The notes beneath the pieces were generated by a model. The model had not been told where the DNA came from. It did not search any database and was given only the letters and a program-made list of their open reading frames with translations. Made by a program: the position numbers and the translations under genes. DNA of 64,000 nt from Gammaproteobacteria bacterium. GTDB taxonomy: Bacteria > Pseudomonadota > Gammaproteobacteria > Xanthomonadales > SZUA-36. This document shows, piece by piece, positions 35,379 to 44,674 of this stretch. The stretch covers positions 52,162 through 116,161 of the forward strand of contig JAJRRA010000033.1 of NCBI GenBank assembly GCA_024279945.1. Direction: 5' to 3'. Position 1 is the first letter of the stretch. The number at the start of each line of letters is the position of its first letter.

Positions 35379-37213
35379 CAGTGCACCTGGTACCGTAATT
35401 CAAGTGCCTTCTGGGCTTCTATAACCAGCATGAACGCCGCTTTGAGGTTACGTTTCATCAGCGGTGAAAGATCTTCCGGGGGCACGAAATTGCTCGGCTT
35501 TTCGCCGGTTGCCATTTGTGCCGACTGGTGTGAGAGACGAATCTGGCTGATCAGGACCAGGGCATCCCGCATGCTGGCCGCATCACCCTCATTCATCACA
35601 CCGGCCTCTACAGCCAGCTTCATTCTCCGGAAGGTATTGGCCTCGTGAATCCCCGCCTCCAGCGCACGCATTCTGGCCAGGTCTGTAATCGGTACGATGC
35701 CCCGGTGTGTCAGGTTAAGCCCCTCGCTGTGCGAGCCGTCATCTTCCTGTACGAAACGGCCGAAAAATCCCAGCGGCGGACGATGACTCAGCATATTGGC
35801 TGCCATGAATCGACGAAAAATACGATCTTCCCTGGCGCGGGAACTGGCATGCTCCTGCAAATTATCCACCAGGGTGCTGTTTCCATAAGCGCAGCGGATG
35901 TCAAAAAATATGCTGCAATGCATCACTGATTTGGGGTCCGGCTGGTCAATCCAGCCATCAAAATGCTGCTTCCAACGGGCCAGGGACACCCGCCATTTTC
36001 CGTTGAGCGCCATGATCTCTCCGGGACAATAGACATAGCCGAGTTGATCCAGGCCACTGCAGACCAGGTCAGAGAGTTTCGCAAAGTAATCTGCCTCGTC
36101 CGGCTCGGCCTCGCGCTCGAGTATCAGTCCGTTATCCTGGTCTGTTCTGGCCGTCTGATCTTCACGGGCCTGGGAACCAAAAACAACCCAGGAATAATCC
36201 ATTGGTGGCGGGCCCAGTTTTTTCTCGGCAAGCTGTATCAACCGAACCGTGAACGCATCGGTAACATGCGTCACCATCCGCCCAATCTGCTCAACTTCAC
36301 GTCCCAGGTTGACCAGGCGCTCAAACAGTGACGGCAGACGATGGCTCAGCACGATCAATTCCTTGATTGATTTTTGCTTGTAAATGTCTCGAACGACCCG
36401 CAAGGGGTGTTCCGACTGCGTGCGCAGAACATCACCGGCGGTCACCAGCCCCAGGGGTCTGTCTCCGTCCATGACAGGCAGGTGGTGGTAGTTTTCCCTC
36501 ATCATCAGCAACAGGGCCGTATCCACAGCCGCATCGGCGGCAAGACTCCTGGGGTTGTCTGTCATGACGCGTTCGATGGGCTCACTGGAATCCAGTCCCT
36601 CTGCCAGTGCCCTCTGGCGCAGATCCTTGTCGGTGACAATTCCACAGAGCTTTCCGTCACGCACCACCAGCACGCTGGAGACGTTTTGCTCACTCATCCG
36701 CTGCGCAGCCTGCCGAATACTGACATCGGTATTGACCAGTACCGGCTCCCGCTTCAGCAGGTCACGAACCTGGGTGGCGGCATGTTTTATCTGGGTGGCG
36801 GCACTCAGGCGGGTCTTGAGTTGACTGCTGAAATATTCATTGACCCGTGGATGCTGCGTGCGCAGATTATCGAAATCAGCCGCATTCAGGCGCCACAGCA
36901 AACAATCCTCTTCCGCCTCGGCAATATAATCTTTTAATTCCCCATGAAAATAGATGCGGTGCCCAAACAGCTCACCTTCAGAACGCTTGTCGAGAAACTT
37001 GTGTTGCTCATCCACCAAACGCACCACCCCCTTGCGAATAATGGCAAGCCCGGGCGCAGGGCGGGAGGAGAAAATGGTTTGTCCCTGCGGGTAGTACGCC
37101 GCCTTGAGTAGGCGGGCGAGCTGATGCAGGTCAGCAGTTTCCAGGCTGTTGAAAACCTGAATCCTGAGCAGGAATTCTGCGATATGGGCTATGTCATGAT
37201 ATTGCCTGGGCAT
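35378..37213 (-). CDS. cNMP-binding / CBS / DUF294 nucleotidyltransferase regulator
   Basis: This 611-residue signalling protein has a cyclic-nucleotide-binding domain at about residues 12-120 (YYPQGQTIFSSRPAPGLAIIRKGVVRLV, EGELFGHRIY), a CBS pair at about 150-275 (EPVLVNTDVSIRQAAQRM; LCGIVTDKDLRQRAL; VMTDNPRSLAADAAVDTALLLMM; PLGLVTAGDVLR), and a GlnD-like DUF294 nucleotidyltransferase domain with VVFGSQAREDQTARTDQDNGLI (GSxxR and DxD). A DUF294 C-terminal domain follows. The family is thought to adenylylate or uridylylate a partner in response to bound nucleotides. It is coupled to a DEDD exonuclease, a recurrent pairing in proteobacteria. Confidence 0.87.
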   Translation of the reverse strand: MPRQYHDIAHIAEFLLRIQVFNSLETADLHQLARLLKAAYYPQGQTIFSSRPAPGLAIIRKGVVRLVDEQHKFLDKRSEGELFGHRIYFHGELKDYIAEAEEDCLLWRLNAADFDNLRTQHPRVNEYFSSQLKTRLSAATQIKHAATQVRDLLKREPVLVNTDVSIRQAAQRMSEQNVSSVLVVRDGKLCGIVTDKDLRQRALAEGLDSSEPIERVMTDNPRSLAADAAVDTALLLMMRENYHHLPVMDGDRPLGLVTAGDVLRTQSEHPLRVVRDIYKQKSIKELIVLSHRLPSLFERLVNLGREVEQIGRMVTHVTDAFTVRLIQLAEKKLGPPPMDYSWVVFGSQAREDQTARTDQDNGLILEREAEPDEADYFAKLSDLVCSGLDQLGYVYCPGEIMALNGKWRVSLARWKQHFDGWIDQPDPKSVMHCSIFFDIRCAYGNSTLVDNLQEHASSRAREDRIFRRFMAANMLSHRPPLGFFGRFVQEDDGSHSEGLNLTHRGIVPITDLARMRALEAGIHEANTFRRMKLAVEAGVMNEGDAASMRDALVLISQIRLSHQSAQMATGEKPSNFVPPEDLSPLMKRNLKAAFMLVIEAQKALELRYQVH

Positions 37214-37228
37214 CAGTAAATAACCCTG

Positions 37229-38131
37229 TCAGCCGATCGGCGCCAGTTTGAAAGGAAGTTCAACCTTGAGGCCTGCGGCTTCAGCCGTGTTCAGCATGAG
37301 CATCGCGCGGGTCATCGGGCCAACACCTCCGGGAACCGGCGAAATCCAGGAAGCCCGTTGGGCCGCTGTTTCGAATTCGATGTCACCCACTAGTTTTCCA
37401 CTGGGCAAACGGTTGATGCCTACATCCACGACAATGGTTCCCGGCCTGATCCACTCGGACTTAATGATACCCCGCTTGCCGATGGCGCTGATCAGCAAAT
37501 CTGCACTGCGAACGTGCTCTTCCAGGTTGCGGGTGAATTTGTGGCTGATGGTAACCGTGGATCCGTACAGCAGCAGTTCCAGGCACATGGGCCTGCCGAC
37601 AATGTTGGAGGCGCCAACCACAACCGCGTGCATGGATTTATTTGCAATACCGTAAAAATGCAGCATCGCCATGACGCCACGGGGTGTGCAGGGCCGCAAA
37701 CCAGGCTGGCGCAGGGCCAGTTTGCCCACGTTGAATGCATGAAAGCCATCTACATCCTTGTTTGGGTTGATGCGGTTGGTTACCGCTGTCTCTTCAATCT
37801 GGGGCGGCAGGGGCAATTGCACGAGAATGCCATCGACATCGGGATCTTCGTTCAATTCATCGATCAGTGTGAGCAAATCTTCCTGGCTGGTTGATTCATC
37901 CAGGTCAAAATCCCTGGCCAGGATTCCGGCCCGTTCACAATCCCGGCGTTTGGCCCGCACATAAATGGACGAAGCGGGGTCGGAACCTACCAACACGACC
38001 GCGAGACCCGGGCGGCGTTGACCAGAATGAACTGCCTGCTCAATAACCTGGCGAACACAGGAAATGATGGCTTCGCTGGCCTTGAGGCCATCGAGAATAT
38101 TGGCCTGTTTTACGGATTGGGAATCATTCAT
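37229..38131 (-). CDS. folD: Methylenetetrahydrofolate dehydrogenase/cyclohydrolase
   Basis: This 300-residue bifunctional one-carbon enzyme interconverts methylene-, methenyl- and 10-formyl-[17 protein letters not shown] holds the catalytic Lys (usually YVxxKxKxxxxxGI), [12 protein letters not shown] is the conserved loop, [16 protein letters not shown] and [18 protein letters not shown] the NADP-binding region, and [18 protein letters not shown] closes it. It is divergent from the glutathione peroxidase gene and downstream-adjacent to the regulator at 37.2 kb. Confidence 0.95.
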   Translation of the reverse strand: MNDSQSVKQANILDGLKASEAIISCVRQVIEQAVHSGQRRPGLAVVLVGSDPASSIYVRAKRRDCERAGILARDFDLDESTSQEDLLTLIDELNEDPDVDGILVQLPLPPQIEETAVTNRINPNKDVDGFHAFNVGKLALRQPGLRPCTPRGVMAMLHFYGIANKSMHAVVVGASNIVGRPMCLELLLYGSTVTISHKFTRNLEEHVRSADLLISAIGKRGIIKSEWIRPGTIVVDVGINRLPSGKLVGDIEFETAAQRASWISPVPGGVGPMTRAMLMLNTAEAAGLKVELPFKLAPIG

Positions 38132-38232
38132 CTATCTGACTCATTAGGCGAAATTGGAATTGTACTTGATTGTGAGGCAAACGGAATGGATCTGGGCTAT
38201 TCTCTGAATCCGTACTGACAGAGGGCGTTTTA

Positions 38233-38721
38233 ATGCATGTACACGAATACGTATTCCGTTCGATTACCGGCATCAGCATGCCACTGGATCGCTGGGCAGG
38301 CCAGCCTCTGCTTCTGGTCAATACAGCATCGGAATGTGGTTTCACGCCGCAGTACGAACAATTACAGAGTCTCTGGGAAGAGTACCGCCCAAGCGGCCTG
38401 GTCGTGATTGGAATCCCATGCAATGATTTTGGTGCACAGGAGCCTGGTAATGATGAAGCAATCGAAGCATTTTGCAGCAGTCGTTTCGGCGTAACCTTCC
38501 CAATGACCAGCAAACAAAGTGTCATCAGCGCCGGTGCTCATCCCCTTTTCGTCGCCCTGGGGGAGGAATACACACGCGATATCCTGCCACGCTGGAATTT
38601 TTTCAAATACCTGTTCGGTCGCGATGGCAGCCTGCTGAAGCACTGGCCCGGTGATATAGAACCGAAGCAACCCGCATTCCGCCACGAAATCGAGCGCAAC
38701 CTGTCTTCCTGGACTCTCTGA
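38233..38721 (+). CDS. Glutathione peroxidase family protein
   Basis: This 162-residue thiol peroxidase of the GPx family has the peroxidatic Cys35 in VNTASECGFTPQYEQLQSL, and GIPCNDFGAQEPG in place of the usual FPCNQFGxQEPG, followed by a conserved RWNFFKYLFGRDG (WNFxKF). Cys in NDFG is the likely resolving region for thioredoxin-dependent turnover. It reduces hydroperoxides. It stands alone, with its start preceded by GAGG nine bases upstream. Confidence 0.92.
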   Translation: MHVHEYVFRSITGISMPLDRWAGQPLLLVNTASECGFTPQYEQLQSLWEEYRPSGLVVIGIPCNDFGAQEPGNDEAIEAFCSSRFGVTFPMTSKQSVISAGAHPLFVALGEEYTRDILPRWNFFKYLFGRDGSLLKHWPGDIEPKQPAFRHEIERNLSSWTL

Positions 38722-38814
38722 CTCTCAAATCTAACAGGAGTGTAAAAACATCGCAGTGCCAGCAAGCGGAGGGGCCTGGCTGCCTTCAAGACACGCTCGA
38801 GCCGTCTGTTTTCC

Positions 38815-38858
38815 GGGGTCAGGTTCCCGAACCCATCGAACGGGCGGAGCGGGTTCTG
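38815..38858 (+). repeat. REP-like family A element, copy 1
   Basis: It begins GGGGTCAGGTTC and continues into a palindromic part, GAACCCATCGAACGGGCGGAGCGGGTTC. The sequence from 38829 reads, in reverse orientation, as the segment at 59614-59640. It lies between converging genes (gpx and the E1-like gene). Confidence 0.75.
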
Positions 38859-38890
38859 TAAGCAATACGCTTTCCGCTTCCGAACTCCAG

Positions 38891-40000
38891 CTAGCCCGGT
38901 CGAGTGCCGCAGGCCGGGCAGTCGGCTCTTGATTTTAGTGTGGTCTGGCAAAAATCCATGTTGAGCGCATCAAACATCAACAGGCGGTTGGTCAGTGGCT
39001 CACCGATACCCAACACCAGTTTCAGTGCTTCGCTTGCCTGTAATGTACCGGTAATTCCGGGCAGCACGCCGAGCACCCCGGCCTCAGCACAACTGGGTGC
39101 ATCCGCTGCTGCCGGGGCGTGCGGGAACGCACATTGAAAGCAGGGCCAGGGCTGGTCCGGCAAAGCTCCAGCGGGCCAAAACACTGAAACCTGCCCCTGG
39201 AAGCGCATCACGCCACCATATACCAGCGGGATACGATGTTGCAGGCACGCTTTATTGAGCACATAGCGGGCGGGAAAATTATCGGTACCGTCAATCACGA
39301 CATCCCAGCCTTTCACCAGGGATACTGCATTTGTGCTGTCAACACGCTGGTCAAAAACCTCAATATCAACATCCGGGTTCAGCGCCTTGATAGCTGTTTG
39401 CGCTGAGTGGATTTTCTTTTCACCGATGCGGCTGTCGCTGTGGATGACCTGGCGCTGAAGATTGCTGCGTTCAACCGAGTCATCGTCAAGCAGCCCGAGC
39501 GTGCCCACACCGGCTGCAGCCAGATACAGGGCCGCCGGCGAATTCAGACCGCCCAGCCCCACCAGCAACATCCGGCAAGCCAGCAGTTTGCGCTGCCCTT
39601 CCGGCCCGACCTGAGGCATCACCAGGTGGCGCGAATAGCGGTCAGCCTGAGCGGCATTCAGGCCTCGCGGGTATCCGGTTGGCAGGCCGGCTTCGGTCCA
39701 TGCACTGAATCCGCCGGTCACGTTGAAAAATCCATTAAGACCACGGCTGCGGAGTTGGCGAACGAGGGCCAGCGAACGCACGCCGGCAGCACACAGAATA
39801 TATCCCCCCTGTCCGCCTGAATTGCTGCTGTCGGAGTATTTCGTCAGAACTTCATCTGCAGTCATGGCAATGGCGCCGGTCGGCACTCCCACTTTCATCT
39901 CCCGGCGTGTACGAATATCGATCAGGGGATTGGACGGACAGACCATCCGTGCGGCTTCAGCCACCGAGACTTCAATTTTCCTATCTGCCTTTTCGCTCAT
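38891..40000 (-). CDS. Rhodanese-MoeB/ThiF fusion (E1-like sulfur-carrier adenylyltransferase)
   Basis: This 369-residue protein has an N-terminal rhodanese domain (about 10-110) with a candidate sulfur-accepting Cys in YILCAAGVRSLAL, and a C-terminal E1-like domain (about 120-369) with LLVGLGGLNSPAALYLAAAGVGTLGLLDDDSV, SNLQRQVIHSDSRIG, DGTDNFPARYVLN and the zinc cysteines CFQC and CPAC. It should adenylate and perhaps thiolate the C-terminus of a ubiquitin-like sulfur carrier (MoaD or ThiS), neither of which is in the window. The order rhodanese-E1 is the reverse of eukaryotic MOCS3/Uba4. It lies 10 bases from der. Confidence 0.88.
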   Translation of the reverse strand: MSEKADRKIEVSVAEAARMVCPSNPLIDIRTRREMKVGVPTGAIAMTADEVLTKYSDSSNSGGQGGYILCAAGVRSLALVRQLRSRGLNGFFNVTGGFSAWTEAGLPTGYPRGLNAAQADRYSRHLVMPQVGPEGQRKLLACRMLLVGLGGLNSPAALYLAAAGVGTLGLLDDDSVERSNLQRQVIHSDSRIGEKKIHSAQTAIKALNPDVDIEVFDQRVDSTNAVSLVKGWDVVIDGTDNFPARYVLNKACLQHRIPLVYGGVMRFQGQVSVFWPAGALPDQPWPCFQCAFPHAPAAADAPSCAEAGVLGVLPGITGTLQASEALKLVLGIGEPLTNRLLMFDALNMDFCQTTLKSRADCPACGTRPG

Positions 40001-40010
40001 TTCGGAATGA

Positions 40011-41411
40011 CTACTTGCGGGATTTACGCTTGATGAATTTCTTCAGACGCCTGCGTTTTTCCTGCTGTCGCCGGGTCAGTTTGTTTTTGCGGTCTTTGTA
40101 CGGGTTGTCACTGTCCCTGAACTGGATGACCAGCGGTGTACCCTTCAATTTGAAGTGGCGGATGAATTTGTTGACCAGATAACGGCGATAAGCATCCGGT
40201 ATGGTATCCGTGCGACTGCCGTGAATAATAATTCGGGGCGGCAGTTTTCCACCCGCATGTGCATACCGCAACTTGGCGGTTCTGCCAAGCTTCATCGGTG
40301 GCTGATGCGCTTCAAAGGCCTGCTGCAATACCCGCGTCAATTCAGGTGTTGAGAAATCCATCAAGGCGCTGTGCCAGGCTGTTTTCACCGCCCGCATCAG
40401 TTCCTGGATGCCGGAACCGTGCAATGCCGACAGGGTGACTCTCTGGGCCCAGGTGACATACTGCAGGCGCCGGTCAAGTTCACTTTTTACCTGTTTCCGG
40501 TGATCCGGGTCGAGTCCGTCCCATTTATTCAGCGCGATCACCAGGGCCCGGCCCTGCGTCAACACATGCCCGAGCAGGGTCGTATCCTGATCGGTCAAGC
40601 CCTCACTGGCATCCAGCATCAGGACTACAACATGGGCCCGGTCAATCGCCTGCAGTGCTTTAATGGTGCTGAATTTTTCAACCACTTCGGTAATTCTTGA
40701 ACGGCGGCGAACCCCCGCAGTATCAATCAGCTCATATTGCTGTCCATCCCTTTCAAGCATCACGCTTATGCTGTCGCGGGTCGTGCCGGGTTGATCAAAG
40801 GCCATTACCCGTTCCTCTCCCAGCAAGCGGTTGACCAGAGTGGACTTGCCGACATTGGGTCGACCGATAACCGCCAGGCGTAAGCGGTCTGTATCCTCCT
40901 CGGCTTCCCCGGATTCCGCCGGCGGCAAGATCGAATCAACCTTACTCATCATCGCATCCAGTCCACGACGATGGGTCGCGCTAACCGCTAACAAGTCCCC
41001 CATTCCCAGGCGGGCAAAATCCGCCAGCGCCGTTTCGACCTCCATGCCATCGGTCTTGTTGGCGACCATCAGGACGGTTTTGGAGGCATTCCGCAAAACG
41101 GCCGTGATCTCTTCATCTTCCGCCATCAGTCCATCACGGGCACTGACGACGAAAAGCACCAGTTCCGCTTCATCTATGGCCTGCAGAACCTGCTGCGCGG
41201 TGAGGTAGTCAATGCCCTCGGCATTGCTGATGAATCCGCCGGTGTCGCCCAGCAGACAGGGAGTGTGACCGACTTTTGATATCCCATACTGGCGATCACG
41301 GGTAACACCGGGCAGGTCTGCCACCAGGGCGTCACGGGTCTGCGTAAGGGCGTTGAACAGCGTTGATTTTCCAACATTCGGGCGACCAACGATGGCAACT
41401 ACAGGTAACAC
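40011..41411 (-). CDS. der: Ribosome biogenesis GTPase Der (EngA)
   Basis: This GTPase of about 466 residues has two tandem G domains with VAIVGRPNVGKSTLFNAL at residues 4-21 and LAVIGRPNVGKSTLVNRLL near 187-205, NKTD/NKWD-type base-recognition motifs in each, and a C-terminal KH-like domain ending in a basic tail (RRRLKKFIKRKSRK). It acts in 50S subunit assembly. GTG at 41411 is chosen because AGGA lies nine bases upstream and it gives the usual MLPVVAIVG start, 10 bases after bamB. Confidence 0.95.
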   Translation of the reverse strand: MLPVVAIVGRPNVGKSTLFNALTQTRDALVADLPGVTRDRQYGISKVGHTPCLLGDTGGFISNAEGIDYLTAQQVLQAIDEAELVLFVVSARDGLMAEDEEITAVLRNASKTVLMVANKTDGMEVETALADFARLGMGDLLAVSATHRRGLDAMMSKVDSILPPAESGEAEEDTDRLRLAVIGRPNVGKSTLVNRLLGEERVMAFDQPGTTRDSISVMLERDGQQYELIDTAGVRRRSRITEVVEKFSTIKALQAIDRAHVVVLMLDASEGLTDQDTTLLGHVLTQGRALVIALNKWDGLDPDHRKQVKSELDRRLQYVTWAQRVTLSALHGSGIQELMRAVKTAWHSALMDFSTPELTRVLQQAFEAHQPPMKLGRTAKLRYAHAGGKLPPRIIIHGSRTDTIPDAYRRYLVNKFIRHFKLKGTPLVIQFRDSDNPYKDRKNKLTRRQQEKRRRLKKFIKRKSRK

Positions 41412-41421
41412 AAATGGTTTC

Positions 41422-42582
41422 CTATAAGGCCGCACCAGCGCGATAAGCGATTAACTCACCCTTATGCGTCAATACGTAAAGAGTGGTGCCAACGTTCAGC
41501 GGGGCATCAGCGAAACCTTTCTTGCCCGCTCTTTTCCGGGCGACAAATTCCCCGCTGCTCGTATCGATCCAGTGCAGATAACCTTCTTTATCACCAACCA
41601 CCAGGAATTTCCCGTAAAAGGCCGGCCGGGTCAGGCCCCGGTTGGTAAGCTGATCCTGTTTCCAGAGGGTCGATCCATTCCTGCGGTCGAGCAGCCACAG
41701 ATCACCGTTGCTTTCACTGACGGCCAGGTTGGTGCGGTCAACCTGAACGCCGGTTGCCGAGGAGATGTCCTTGAACCAGAGTAACCGGCCTGAATCGACT
41801 GCCAGCGAGACCACATGCTTCTTGTAACTGGAAACAATCAGATCACCTGCCACGATCACCATCTGCTGACCGATGTCGGCCAGGCGCTCCAACTCAGTCC
41901 GCCCTTGAGGTGTAATCACCGACTGGGACCAGAGCAAGGTACCGTCTTTCAGGTGCAGGGTCACAACACTGCCATCGTCATAGCCGACAAAAACCACGCC
42001 ACCGCGAACCAACAGATTGGCATTACCCCGCAGGGTCAGCAAGGGAACACTGTGGTCATAGATCCAGACCCGGGCACCATTATCTGCATCCAGTCCAAAG
42101 ACCCGGCCATCAATACAACGCACCACCACGATACCATCCGCCGCTGCCGGTGGAACCAGCACTTCAGATGAGACCTGGGCATTCCACAATTCATCACCAT
42201 TGTCCCGGTCAAAGGCCACTACCCGACCGTCAATAGTGCCCATATAAATATGGGATTCATCAACCCCCGGGCCACCGGAAAAGGATTGCTTGGTTTTCAG
42301 CTCCCAGTTTTTGCGACCATTTTCCGCATTAATGGAAGCCAGCCTGCCTTTATAATCCGCTGCAAACAGGGTCCCGGACGAATACATCGGCCCCATGTTG
42401 AGACCATGTTTCCCCATACCATCGCCAACCTGGGTCGACCAGACTTTTGCTACTTTGAGGCTCTCTTTGAAATCAACCAGGGGAGCAGGGTCTCCCGGTT
42501 CTTCATCACCCCAGCCGCGAATCCAGCTACACCCGGGTAACACCAGCGAAACCGCGAGGAATGCCAGCAGAAATTTTCTCAT
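41422..42582 (-). CDS. bamB: Outer membrane protein assembly factor BamB
   Basis: This 386-residue lipoprotein has signal sequence MRKFLLAFLAVSLVLPGC with the lipobox Cys at residue 18, then an eight-bladed PQQ-like propeller with repeated G-x-x-x-A-x-D-x-x-x-G-x-x-x-W units (FGLDADNGARVWIYD, SLAVDSGRLLWFKD). It is a periplasmic part of the BAM complex that inserts outer-membrane proteins. It overlaps yfgM by 4 bases and precedes der, the normal order. Confidence 0.95.
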   Translation of the reverse strand: MRKFLLAFLAVSLVLPGCSWIRGWGDEEPGDPAPLVDFKESLKVAKVWSTQVGDGMGKHGLNMGPMYSSGTLFAADYKGRLASINAENGRKNWELKTKQSFSGGPGVDESHIYMGTIDGRVVAFDRDNGDELWNAQVSSEVLVPPAAADGIVVVRCIDGRVFGLDADNGARVWIYDHSVPLLTLRGNANLLVRGGVVFVGYDDGSVVTLHLKDGTLLWSQSVITPQGRTELERLADIGQQMVIVAGDLIVSSYKKHVVSLAVDSGRLLWFKDISSATGVQVDRTNLAVSESNGDLWLLDRRNGSTLWKQDQLTNRGLTRPAFYGKFLVVGDKEGYLHWIDTSSGEFVARKRAGKKGFADAPLNVGTTLYVLTHKGELIAYRAGAAL

Positions 42583-43238
42583 GACGGATTTCCACCACCC
42601 GGAATATCGGCCCCCAGTGATTCAAGTTTAAGCACCAGGGTTGCCCGGTCACCCTCCCCTGCCTCAAGCGTGTTCAACGCTTCCAGATAGGCGGCAACGG
42701 CTTCATCAGCCCTTCCCAGTGCCTGATAGATATCACCCCGGACTTCTGCATAGCGGGATTCAAAACCAACAATATTTTTTTCAGCCTGCAGCACTTCCAG
42801 CGCCTTGGCAGGTGAACCCTGATCCAACAGCACCCGGGCAAGGCGTTCCCTGGCGATAACGGCCATGGCCCTGGGGTAACCATTCTCCATGACAGTTTCA
42901 TACAAACCGACTACCAGATCCGGCTGACTGGCCTCCAGGCGAGCGCGGGCCATCTGCAGCGCCGCCATTGATGTGTATGGCGACCCTGAGTACTTATCCT
43001 GCAGCGTCTGAAAATTGGACATCGCTGCATCCAGCTGTCCTGCGGCCAATAGTTCACTCATCACTTCAAACTCGATCGAGGCCTGTTGTTTATTGCTTTC
43101 CTGCCAGCTCTGCCACTGTTTGAAGCCAAACAGTCCGCCGAAGGCAATGACCAGCCCCATGATAATTGCACTGCCATTCTCGCTTAGCCATTTTTTAACG
43201 ACTTCGCTCTGTTCGTGGGCGTCGTAAATTTCAACCAT
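42579..43238 (-). CDS. yfgM: YfgM-type inner-membrane TPR protein
   Basis: This 219-residue ancillary SecYEG translocon subunit has a short cytoplasmic start, MVEIYDAHEQSEVVKKW, a membrane helix at about 23-41 (AIIMGLVIAFGGLFGFKQW), and a C-terminal TPR-like helical repeat. In E. coli YfgM pairs with PpiD in the periplasmic chaperone network. It overlaps bamB by 4 bases (ATGA) in the conserved hisS-yfgM-bamB-der order. Confidence 0.92.
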   Translation of the reverse strand: MVEIYDAHEQSEVVKKWLSENGSAIIMGLVIAFGGLFGFKQWQSWQESNKQQASIEFEVMSELLAAGQLDAAMSNFQTLQDKYSGSPYTSMAALQMARARLEASQPDLVVGLYETVMENGYPRAMAVIARERLARVLLDQGSPAKALEVLQAEKNIVGFESRYAEVRGDIYQALGRADEAVAAYLEALNTLEAGEGDRATLVLKLESLGADIPGGGNPS

Positions 43239-43391
43239 GGTAATTTCTCAATAATTCGGTGATCCGATGGTTTCCCGAGAACAGGCCAATATGCCCGATT
43301 CCCTATCCCAACGGTATTGTGTTGATAAAGGCCGCATATTCTAAAAGTATTGACCGCGATCGAACAGCTAAATTTACCGCCCTGACCCAAT

Positions 43392-44663
43392 TCAGTCTAC
43401 CAGCCAAGCCTGCAACCAGGAGGCTATCTCTTCCAGAGTAAGCTGTTTTTGCCCTGAATTATCGCGCAGATGCTTGATGGTCACGGTGCCACGTTGCAAT
43501 TCATCTTCGCCCAGGACCAGCGCCAAAGCGGCGCCGCTACGATCCGCCCGTTTGAATTGGGACTTGAAACTCCCCCCCCCGAGGTTTGCCTGCACACGAA
43601 TGCCATTCACTTCCTGGCGCAAGTGTTCCGCCAGTTGCAGCCCGCGTTCGGTGGTGCCCTCACCCGCCAGTACAAGATAAACATGCGGCGTCCGGCGATG
43701 GGATGGTGACTGCGTGCGCATCAACTCCACCAACCGTTCCTGCCCCATGGCGAATCCGACTCCGGGCCAGGGTTTGCCTCCCTGGATCTCCACCAGGCCA
43801 TCGTAACGTCCACCGGCACAGATCGTGCCCTGAGCGCCCAGTTCATCTGTAATCCATTCGAATACCGTGTGGCTGTAGTAATCCAGGCCACGCACCAGAC
43901 GCGGATTTACAATATAGGGAACCTTCAGTACATCCAGAAGGTGCTTGAATTCATCAAAATGCTGCAAGGAATCGGGCCCCAGATGATTCTGCAAAGCCGG
44001 GGCATCATGCAAAAGTTCCTGGGTCGCCGGATTCTTGCTGTCCATAATCCTCAAGGGGTTGCGGTCCAGGCGCCGGATGCTGTCTGCGTCCAACTGTTGC
44101 TTTCGGCTGGACAGGAATGCATGCAGTTCCTGGCGAAAGCTGGCCCGCTCACCGGCTGTACCCAGCGTATTGATCTCCAGTCGGACACCTTTCAGCCCCA
44201 GCGCCCGCCACAACTGCCGGCACATCACCTGTAGTTCCGCATCAATGTCCGGGCCCTTTGCGCCGAACACTTCTACACCGAACTGGTGAAATTGCCGGGT
44301 GCGGCCTTTCTGTGGGCGCTCACGGCGGAACATGGGCCCCTGGTACCACAAACGAAGCGGCGCAGCGTATAGCAGCCCGTTCTGCAGAACCGCCCGCACA
44401 ACACCAGCGGTACCCTCCGGACGCAGGCTGAGCGATGTGCCATTGCGATCTTCGAAGCTGTACATCTCTTTTTCCACCACATCAGTGGCATCTCCGATCG
44501 CGCGGGCGAATAACTCGGTTTTTTCCACCACGGGAGTACGGATCTCATCGTATCCGTAGCTGGCAAAGGTATCCGTTACAGTCTGCTCAAGCCGCTGCCA
44601 GTCCGGTAGCGCGGAGGGAAGAATGTCATGCATTCCACGAATTGACTTGATGGCTGAGCTCAC
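43392..44663 (-). CDS. hisS: Histidyl-tRNA synthetase
   Basis: This 423-residue class II aminoacyl-tRNA synthetase has SIRGMHDILPS near the start, motif 2 GPMFRRERPQKGRTRQFHQFGVEVFG near residues 108-133, the histidine-specific RLVRGLDYYSHTVFEW near 258-273 and CAGGRYDGLVEIQGGKPWPGVGFAMGQERL near 285-315. A C-terminal anticodon-binding domain follows from about 330. It charges tRNA-His. It lies 11 bases from rodZ and 153 bases upstream of yfgM. Confidence 0.96.
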   Translation of the reverse strand: MSSAIKSIRGMHDILPSALPDWQRLEQTVTDTFASYGYDEIRTPVVEKTELFARAIGDATDVVEKEMYSFEDRNGTSLSLRPEGTAGVVRAVLQNGLLYAAPLRLWYQGPMFRRERPQKGRTRQFHQFGVEVFGAKGPDIDAELQVMCRQLWRALGLKGVRLEINTLGTAGERASFRQELHAFLSSRKQQLDADSIRRLDRNPLRIMDSKNPATQELLHDAPALQNHLGPDSLQHFDEFKHLLDVLKVPYIVNPRLVRGLDYYSHTVFEWITDELGAQGTICAGGRYDGLVEIQGGKPWPGVGFAMGQERLVELMRTQSPSHRRTPHVYLVLAGEGTTERGLQLAEHLRQEVNGIRVQANLGGGSFKSQFKRADRSGAALALVLGEDELQRGTVTIKHLRDNSGQKQLTLEEIASWLQAWLVD

Positions 44664-44674
44664 CTGGAGGGGTT

